Assembly (NCBI GenBank): GCA_902766515.1
Contig: CACXEB010000132.1
Location: 1-6,524 of the forward strand
Length of the DNA: 6,524 nucleotides
From: an uncultured Eubacteriales bacterium
GTDB lineage: Bacteria; Bacillota_A; Clostridia; Christensenellales; Aristaeellaceae
Reading direction: 5' to 3'
Shown: in pieces, positions 1 to 4,775 of the stretch
Numbering within the stretch: position 1 is the stretch's first letter
How the letters are laid out: each line of letters starts with the position of its first letter
Notes under the pieces: generated by a model
Database searches by the model: none
What the model was told of the DNA's origin: nothing
What the model saw: only the letters and a program-made list of their open reading frames with translations
Program-made: the position numbers and the translations under genes

Positions 1-111
1 AAGAACGGCAAGCAGTCCACTGGAGAAGGCGATCCGATCAAGCTGCATTATGCTTATTCTGACAGTGACCAGCTGACCGGCGATTACACCATTCCCGCGG
101 ACACCTTCGCT
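1..111 (+). repeat. Repeat module A (partial, C-terminal 37 residues)
   Basis: This is the tail of a module, from the KNGKQS motif to TFA, cut by the window edge. Bases 1-77 match 319-395 of module B exactly. The remaining 34 bases then differ from module B at 9 positions. Confidence 0.9.
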
Positions 112-771
112 GCGCAAGCTGCCAGTTCAGAAGAAGCAGCGCCTGCTGTAGCACCGGCTGCCGCCCTCCTGTCCGAGCCCGCCGTCATCCCCTCTGACGA
201 CGGCGGCACGGAGATGACCTTCAATCCGGACGGCTCCTACCGCTTCTGGTTCGCGGCCTACTCCATCGAAGACCTGGGCACCTGGTCCTATGCGGACGGC
301 GTGCTCACCCTGACCGACAAGAACGGCAAGCAGTCCACTGGAGAAGGCGATCCGATCAAGCTGCATTATGCTTATTCTGACAGTGACCAGCTGACTGGCG
401 ATTACACCATCCCTGCCAGCACTTTTGCCGCTCCGGCTGCTACTAAAGAAGAAGCAGCCCCTGCCGAAGCACCCGCTGCCGCCGAAGCAGCGCCGGCTGT
501 CCTCCTGTCCGAGCCCGCCGTCATCCCCTCCGACGACGGCGGCACGGAGATGACCTTCAACCCGGACGGCACCTACCGCTTCTGGTTTGCGGCCTACTCC
601 ATCGAAGACCTGGGCACCTGGTCCTATGTGGACGGCGTGCTCACCCTGACTGACAAGAACGGCAAGCAGTCCGTCGGCGAAGGCGACCCCATCAAGCTGC
701 ATTACGCTTACTCTGACAGCGACCAGCTGACCGGCGATTACACGATCCCTGCCGATACCTTCGCGAAATAA
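1..771 (+). CDS. Repeat protein with beta-rich 88-residue modules (5' end outside window)
   Basis: The reading frame is open from the first base to the TAA at 769-771, so this is the C-terminal 256 residues of a longer protein; the internal Met codon at 214 lies inside a repeat and is not a plausible start. It contains the end of one module and two full modules, each starting LLSEPAV and ending TFA, joined by Ala/Pro/Glu-rich linkers. Each module carries an FNPDG(S/T)YRFWF stretch, then GTWSY.DGVLTLTD, alternating hydrophobic and polar residues with turn-like DG and NG pairs. This looks like a small beta-sheet or lipocalin-like fold, as seen in many extracytoplasmic proteins; that is a resemblance, not an identified family. 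The flexible linkers suggest a surface or secreted protein, but any signal peptide would be off-window. The gene lies 12 bases before the GH5 gene with no terminator between, so it is probably in the same operon. Its function is unknown; glycan binding is one guess. Confidence 0.8.
   Translation, partial: KNGKQSTGEGDPIKLHYAYSDSDQLTGDYTIPADTFAAQAASSEEAAPAVAPAAALLSEPAVIPSDDGGTEMTFNPDGSYRFWFAAYSIEDLGTWSYADGVLTLTDKNGKQSTGEGDPIKLHYAYSDSDQLTGDYTIPASTFAAPAATKEEAAPAEAPAAAEAAPAVLLSEPAVIPSDDGGTEMTFNPDGTYRFWFAAYSIEDLGTWSYVDGVLTLTDKNGKQSVGEGDPIKLHYAYSDSDQLTGDYTIPADTFAK
112..165 (+). other. Ala/Pro/Glu-rich interdomain linker, 18 residues
   Basis: The segment encodes a low-complexity linker of Ala, Pro, Glu, Ser and Val between modules A and B. 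It shares a SEEAAPA/KEEAAPA core with the second linker but lacks six residues (EAAPAV). Such linkers are usually flexible and extended. Confidence 0.75.
166..429 (+). repeat. Repeat module B (88 residues, complete)
   Basis: This is a complete 264-base module from LLSEPAV to TFA. By hand alignment it differs from module C at 23 of 264 bases and at only 4 of 88 residues (Ser/Thr, Ala/Val, Thr/Val, Ser/Asp). The spacing from B to C is 336 bases; from the matching point in A to B it is 318, the difference being the shorter first linker. Confidence 0.92.
430..501 (+). other. Ala/Pro/Glu-rich interdomain linker, 24 residues
   Basis: The segment encodes a low-complexity Ala/Pro/Glu linker between modules B and C. 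It is the first linker plus an extra EAAPAV, itself a near-copy of the preceding EEAAPAEAPAA stretch, so it probably grew by a short internal duplication. Confidence 0.75.
502..765 (+). repeat. Repeat module C (88 residues, complete, C-terminal)
   Basis: This is the last complete module. The protein ends one Lys codon after its TFA, so the module forms the extreme C-terminus with no sorting motif or membrane anchor behind it. Of the 19 codons that differ from module B, 15 are synonymous. Confidence 0.92.
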
Positions 772-772
772 C

Positions 773-778
773 AGGAGG
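773..778 (+). promoter_or_regulatory. Ribosome binding site of the GH5 gene
   Basis: A perfect AGGAGG lies 5 bases before the ATG at 784 and directly after the stop of the repeat-protein gene. It fixes the GH5 start. With only 12 bases between the two genes there is no room for a separate promoter or terminator. Confidence 0.9.
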
Positions 779-783
779 ACGCC

Positions 784-1923
784 ATGAAACAGATTCACGG
801 AACCAACCTGGGCAACTGGCTGGTGCTGGAAAAATGGATGTCACCGGAGCTGTTTGAGGATACCGGCGCGGAGGATGAAACCTGGCTGGCCCGCAAGCTG
901 CCCGCGGACAAGTTTGCCGCCAGGCTCAGGCAGCACCGGGATACCTATGTGACCGAAGACGACTTCCGGTTCATCGCCGCAAACGGACTGGACACCGTCC
1001 GTCTTCCCGTTCCCTATTTCGTATTCGGCGACCGCCTGCCCTTTGTGGGCTGCATCGAATACGTTGACAAGGCGCTGGACTGGGCAGAGAAATACGGTCT
1101 GAAAGTTTTGCTGGATCTGCATACCGTCCCTTACAGCCAGAACGGTTATGACAACGGGGGCATCACCGGCGTATGCAAATGGTACAAATATCCGGACGAA
1201 GTCGAATTCGCCCTGACCGTCCTGGAGCGGCTGGCGGAGCGGTACGGCAAGCGCCCCGGCCTGTACGGGATCGAGGTGCTCAACGAGCCCATCAGCTGGA
1301 TCGTGTACATCACCGCTCCCTCCACCGGCAAAGCGGAGGACAAGGAAGAAGCCAGGGGCTCCGGCTATGTGCCGCTGCCCTTCCTGCAGGATTTCTACAC
1401 CAGGGCTTACCAGCGCATCCGGAAATACCTGCCGGAGGAGAAGACCGTCGTGTTCCATGACGGTTTCCGCTGCACGGCCTGGAACGGGTTCTTCCGGCAG
1501 GCAGGCTTCAAAAACGTGGCCCTGGATACGCATATCTATATCTTCGCCATGGAAAACTTCGTGCCGATCGCCAAGCCCTGGGTCTATCAGATCTACCTGA
1601 ACGCCTGCATGATGCAGGTGCGCAAGGCGCAGAAGGATATTCCGGTCATCGTGGGCGAATGGTGCATCTGCAGCAAGTATGCCAACAAGATGGATCAAAC
1701 GGTCATGTCCCAGAAGGACCGGGCCGAAAAGCAGAAGGCCAAGTACCGCCACATCGCCCGGATGGAATTGGACGCCTGGAAGGAGACAGCCGGCTGGTTC
1801 TACTGGAACTATCAGCTGCTGCGGGACCGGGAAAAGCCCACCGACGTCAGCTGGAAGGAAAGCTGGGATCTTTCCCGCTGCCTGAAAAACGGCTGGCTGG
1901 CAAAGGAGGACTTCGCCGAATGA
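784..1923 (+). CDS. GH5 family glycosidase, exo-beta-1,3-glucanase-like, cytoplasmic
   Basis: This 379-residue protein is a retaining glycoside hydrolase of family 5 (TIM barrel, BglC/COG2730 type). The N-terminus GTNLGNWLVLEKWMSPELF matches the opening of exo-beta-1,3-glucanases of this family. Other signatures are R73 in DTVRLPVPY, DLHTVPYSQNGYDN with H113, the acid/base E168 in EVLNEP, H250 in THIYIF, the nucleophile E292 in IVGEWC, and W341 in WFYWNY. It begins directly with barrel sequence and has no signal peptide, so it should act in the cytoplasm on imported oligosaccharides or glucosides. A charged Lys/Glu-rich segment of roughly 20 residues (about 176-195) follows the acid/base strand and seems longer than in fungal relatives. 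The start is set by AGGAGG at 773-778. Its stop overlaps the transporter start. Likely activity is beta-glucosidase or exo-beta-1,3-glucanase; glucosyl-lipid or sterol glucosidase is the alternative, since GH5 relatives with that activity share this architecture. Confidence 0.9.
   Translation: MKQIHGTNLGNWLVLEKWMSPELFEDTGAEDETWLARKLPADKFAARLRQHRDTYVTEDDFRFIAANGLDTVRLPVPYFVFGDRLPFVGCIEYVDKALDWAEKYGLKVLLDLHTVPYSQNGYDNGGITGVCKWYKYPDEVEFALTVLERLAERYGKRPGLYGIEVLNEPISWIVYITAPSTGKAEDKEEARGSGYVPLPFLQDFYTRAYQRIRKYLPEEKTVVFHDGFRCTAWNGFFRQAGFKNVALDTHIYIFAMENFVPIAKPWVYQIYLNACMMQVRKAQKDIPVIVGEWCICSKYANKMDQTVMSQKDRAEKQKAKYRHIARMELDAWKETAGWFYWNYQLLRDREKPTDVSWKESWDLSRCLKNGWLAKEDFAE
1902..1910 (+). promoter_or_regulatory. 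Ribosome binding site of the transporter gene, inside GH5
   Basis: AAAGGAGGA lies within the last codons of the GH5 gene, 9 bases before the ATG at 1920. It supports 1920 as the transporter start over the in-frame upstream ATG at 1659, which would add GH5-overlapping sequence with no membrane character. The ATGA at 1920-1923 overlaps stop and start, so translation is probably coupled. Confidence 0.88.
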
Positions 1924-3401
1924 CCGCCCTGAAAAAGAGCTTCTGGAATCTTCCCCTGCTCAATTCCCGGACCAATAAGCAGAAGGTCACCCTGCCCGAG
2001 ATGATCTTTGGCTACTTCCTGGGGCCGCTGCTGGTGCTGGCCATGACCAGCGTGGTCTCCACCTACTACCTGACCTTCTACCGCACATATGACGATATCG
2101 TGGCGTCCGGCAGGTTCCTGGTGCTGCTGCCGCTGATCTCCATCATCCCGATGGCGCTGAGCAACATCATCGTGGGCATCATCCTTGGCAGGACGCGCAC
2201 GAAGCAGGGCAAGGCACGTCCCTTCATCCTGACGGCGGGTCCCCTGCTGCTCGTCTCCGGCATCGTGATGTTCATCATCCCCTATTTCTCCATGGGCTTC
2301 CGCATGGCATGGATGGCGATCACCTATAACCTGTTCGCCGCTTTGGCGAATCCCATCTATTCCAATTCCCATTACCTGATGGTGTCCCTGTCCACCCGCG
2401 ACCTGGACCAGCGGGGCAAGCTGTCCGTGGTGGCCAATATCCCGGCGGTGGCGGGCAACGGCCTGGTCAGCAGCATCCTGATGCCCGCCATCCTGGGCTG
2501 GATCAAGTCCGGCGAAGCCCTGGGCATTGAAATGGGCATCGGCCAGCAGATCGTGCAGAACCGCTGGCAGACCGTCATGCTGATCTTCGCCATCGCCGCC
2601 TTCGTGGGCTGCCTGCTGGAGTACCTCTTTACCCGGGAACGGATCACCGAGGAGGACATCGACGAAAACGCCCCGGTCCAGAAATCGGAAACCATCTCCA
2701 CCGCCCGGCAGCTGAAAGCCGCCGCCGGCGACAAATACTGGTGGATCATCATGATCTTCTATTTCCTGTACCAGGCGGGGGTCATGTTCAAGGGCGGCTA
2801 CGTCTTCAACATCTTCTGCAACGACTTCTTCCCCTCCGTCACCGTGTTCGGCCAGACCATGAACGCAGAAGGCGTGCAGTCCCTGATGGCGCTGATCGGC
2901 GGCGTCCCGCTGGCAGCCGGCATGCTGTTCGCCTGGCCGGTGGCCAACAGGATCGGCAAGCGGAACTTCGTGATGCTGGGCTGCGTGGTCTCGATCATTG
3001 GCAGCATCGTATGCCTGCTGGCGCCCTCGGATTTCATCGTCGTCACCATCGGCCAGGTGCTCAAGGGTTTCTCTTCCATCCCGGGCGCGTACATCATGAT
3101 GGCCCTGTTCGCGGACGTGCTGGATCATCTGGAAGCCAGATACGGCTTCCGGGTGGACGGCATCTCCATGAGCGTGTACTCCACCATCCTGACGGTGGTC
3201 AACGGCCTGGCCGTGGCCTTCTTCAACCTGTTCTATGACGGCGGCGCGTTCAGCCATCAGCAGGTGTCCAGCTTCTTCTTCCTGGCCTTTGAGATCTTCG
3301 CCCACGGTATCCTGATCGTGGTACTGCTGTTCCTGAACGTGGAAAAGCATATCAAGGAAGAGCAGCAGCTGATCGCCGACCGCAAGAAAGGAAACGCCTG
3401 A
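1920..3401 (+). CDS. GPH/MelB-type sugar transporter (MFS, 12 membrane helices)
   Basis: This 493-residue inner-membrane protein belongs to the glycoside-pentoside-hexuronide (GPH, MFS_2) family. About twelve hydrophobic segments are visible, near residues 29-51, 66-89, 102-123, 129-151, 170-192, 211-232, 274-294, 321-342, 349-369, 371-397, 414-439 and 450-472, with a charged cytoplasmic loop at about 233-272. Family signatures are RTRTKQGKARPF (91-102) after helix 2 and DVLDHLEARYGFRVDG (399-414) before helix 11. Family members import glycosides with Na+ or H+. Here, hand alignment to MelB puts Met78 and Asn82 at the two helix-2 cation-site aspartates and Leu40 at the Asp19 position, so coupling may differ. 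It sits between two glycosidases with overlapping ends on both sides, so it most likely imports their substrate. The substrate itself is not readable; beta-glucosides are inferred from context. Confidence 0.92.
   Translation: MTALKKSFWNLPLLNSRTNKQKVTLPEMIFGYFLGPLLVLAMTSVVSTYYLTFYRTYDDIVASGRFLVLLPLISIIPMALSNIIVGIILGRTRTKQGKARPFILTAGPLLLVSGIVMFIIPYFSMGFRMAWMAITYNLFAALANPIYSNSHYLMVSLSTRDLDQRGKLSVVANIPAVAGNGLVSSILMPAILGWIKSGEALGIEMGIGQQIVQNRWQTVMLIFAIAAFVGCLLEYLFTRERITEEDIDENAPVQKSETISTARQLKAAAGDKYWWIIMIFYFLYQAGVMFKGGYVFNIFCNDFFPSVTVFGQTMNAEGVQSLMALIGGVPLAAGMLFAWPVANRIGKRNFVMLGCVVSIIGSIVCLLAPSDFIVVTIGQVLKGFSSIPGAYIMMALFADVLDHLEARYGFRVDGISMSVYSTILTVVNGLAVAFFNLFYDGGAFSHQQVSSFFFLAFEIFAHGILIVVLLFLNVEKHIKEEQQLIADRKKGNA
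3387..3392 (+). promoter_or_regulatory. Ribosome binding site of the GH30 gene
   Basis: AAAGGA lies in the last codons of the transporter gene, 8 bases before the ATG at 3401. The start codon shares its A with the transporter stop (TGATG at 3399-3403), a classic stop-restart junction that favours coupled translation. Confidence 0.8.
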
Positions 3402-4735
3402 TGAATCAATCGATCGATCTGTCCCTGACCTACGGCGGCGGCGTGTGGGACCAGCATCTCCGTCAGACGGTACTGTTCCGCCCGGGCGATACGGAGAACC
3501 GGGTGATCAACCTGTACCCGGATGTCACGTACCAGACCTTTGACGGCTTTGGCGGCGCCATCACAGAGGCTGCCGGCACCACCTACAACCAGATGGACGA
3601 CGCCCGGAAGCACATGCTGATGGACGCTTACTTCGGGGAAGGCCGGATGAATTATCAGTATATCCGCCTGCCCATCGACAGCTGCGATTTCTCCCTCAGC
3701 CAGTATGAAGCCTCCTCCCGGCCCGATTTCAGCGATTTCTCCCTGGAGCGGGTACAGAAGCACCTGTGGCCCATGCTGGACGACGCCGAAAAGGCGGCGG
3801 GCCGGAAGCTGAAGCTGATCCTCTCCCCCTGGTCGCCGCCCGCCTACATGAAGACGAACGGCCGGCGGGATCATGGCGGCAGCCTGAAGCCGGAATACGA
3901 AGGGCTGTGGGCGGAATACCTGTGCCGCTATCTTCAGGCGTACCGGGATCACGGCTACCAGGTCGTGGGCATGACGCTGCAGAACGAGCCCAAGGCCGTA
4001 CAGGTCTGGGATTCCTGCGTCTTCACCGCCCGGGAGGAAAAGCATTTCCTGAAGGACGTGATGCGGCCCGCACTGGAAAAGCACGGCCTGGTTGACATCC
4101 GGATCTATTTGTGGGATCATAACAAGGAGCGCGTCTGGGAATGGATGCGGGACATCATTGACGAGGAAACCACCGGCCTGGTGGCCGGCGCGGCCTTCCA
4201 CTGGTACTCCGGCGATCATTTCGACGCCCTGGACCTGTGCCGGGCGCGGTTTCCTGACAAAAAGCTGATCGTATCGGAAAGCTGCATCGAATACAGCAAG
4301 TTCGATCCCGCCGATGCCTGCGGCGCGGCAATGCACCTCAGCCATGAGCTGATGGGCGACCTGAACCACGGCATCTCCGCCTTCATCGACTGGAACCTGC
4401 TGTTGGACGAAACCGGCGGGCCCAATTATGTGGGCAACTACTGCCTGGCGCCTTTCCTGTATGACACGCGGAAAAAGAAGCTGATGCCCCACCTGATCTC
4501 CCGGTACTTTGAGCACTTCGCCCATGCCGTGCGGCCCGGCGCCGTGCGCATCGCCGCCACCCGGTACGGGGAGGACACCGAAGTGACCGCCTGGAAGCAG
4601 CCGGACGGCACGCTGACCGGCGTGCTGATCAACCGCAGCGAGACCGCCGCGCCCGTCTGGATCCGGCTGGACGGCCAGGAAGCCGCTTTGATGCTGCCGC
4701 CCCGGTCTATCGCTGATTTTGCCATTCATCCATGA
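3401..4735 (+). CDS. GH30 family glycosidase (beta-glucosidase/beta-1,6-glucanase type), cytoplasmic
   Basis: This 444-residue protein is a retaining glycoside hydrolase of family 30, related to glucosylceramidase and beta-1,6-glucanase. Visible signatures are FDGFGGAITEAAG (47-59), YIRLPIDSCDFS, LSPWSPPAYMKTNG (from 141), the acid/base E196 in TLQNEP, DHNKE, H267 in FHWYSG, and the nucleophile E293 in VSESC. After the TIM barrel, about the last 65 residues (from VRIAATRYG to the end) form the beta-rich side domain typical of the family, so the gene is complete. No signal peptide is present, whereas many characterised GH30 enzymes are secreted or lysosomal. It follows the transporter with a one-base overlap, which supports action on imported substrate. 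Beta-1,6-glucosidase activity on gentio-oligosaccharides fits the neighbouring GH5 and GH3; glucosylceramide-like or other glycosides remain possible, because subfamily cannot be decided by eye. Confidence 0.9.
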   Translation: MNQSIDLSLTYGGGVWDQHLRQTVLFRPGDTENRVINLYPDVTYQTFDGFGGAITEAAGTTYNQMDDARKHMLMDAYFGEGRMNYQYIRLPIDSCDFSLSQYEASSRPDFSDFSLERVQKHLWPMLDDAEKAAGRKLKLILSPWSPPAYMKTNGRRDHGGSLKPEYEGLWAEYLCRYLQAYRDHGYQVVGMTLQNEPKAVQVWDSCVFTAREEKHFLKDVMRPALEKHGLVDIRIYLWDHNKERVWEWMRDIIDEETTGLVAGAAFHWYSGDHFDALDLCRARFPDKKLIVSESCIEYSKFDPADACGAAMHLSHELMGDLNHGISAFIDWNLLLDETGGPNYVGNYCLAPFLYDTRKKKLMPHLISRYFEHFAHAVRPGAVRIAATRYGEDTEVTAWKQPDGTLTGVLINRSETAAPVWIRLDGQEAALMLPPRSIADFAIHP

Positions 4736-4775
4736 CCCAGTTGAAGCCGACAACATACATTCCAGGAGCAGAAGT
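4736..4775 (+). promoter_or_regulatory. Short intergenic gap with ribosome binding site (AGGAG, 4764-4768)
   Basis: This 40-base gap is the longest non-coding stretch in the window. AGGAG at 4764-4768 sits 7 bases before the ATG at 4776 and fixes the GH3 start. I see no hairpin followed by a T-run and no correctly spaced -35/-10 pair, so the GH3 gene is probably read from the same transcript. Confidence 0.75.

Noticed and set aside
127..798. Open frame on the - strand across the repeat region, itself repetitive
   Set aside because: Its repetition only mirrors the DNA repeats. The + strand frame gives alternating beta-type modules, a stop followed at once by a ribosome binding site, and mainly synonymous differences between copies, all pointing to the + strand as coding.
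841..1752. Open frame on the - strand opposite GH5
   Set aside because: No recognisable domain or suitable ribosome binding site was seen, and the + strand frame holds all GH5 catalytic signatures.
1659..1919. N-terminal extension of the transporter starting at the ATG at 1659
   Set aside because: The extension lies wholly inside the GH5 gene, is polar and unlike GPH proteins, while the ATG at 1920 has AAAGGAGGA at the right distance and gives a normal family N-terminus.
1812..3350. Long open frame on the - strand opposite the transporter
   Set aside because: The predicted protein is rich in His, Asp, Gln and Gly with no domain-like pattern. It arises because G/C-ending codons on the + strand suppress stops on the opposite strand. 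The + strand encodes a clear membrane transporter.
3405..3419. ATCGATCGAT-like short tandem at the GH30 start
   Set aside because: It is only a few 4-base units, lies inside coding sequence and has no evident role; this is chance-level repetition.
4736..4775. Possible internal promoter before GH3 (TTGAAG at 4741-4746 with TACATT at 4756-4761)
   Set aside because: The spacing between the two elements is only 9 bases, too short for a sigma-70-type promoter, and no better pair is present.
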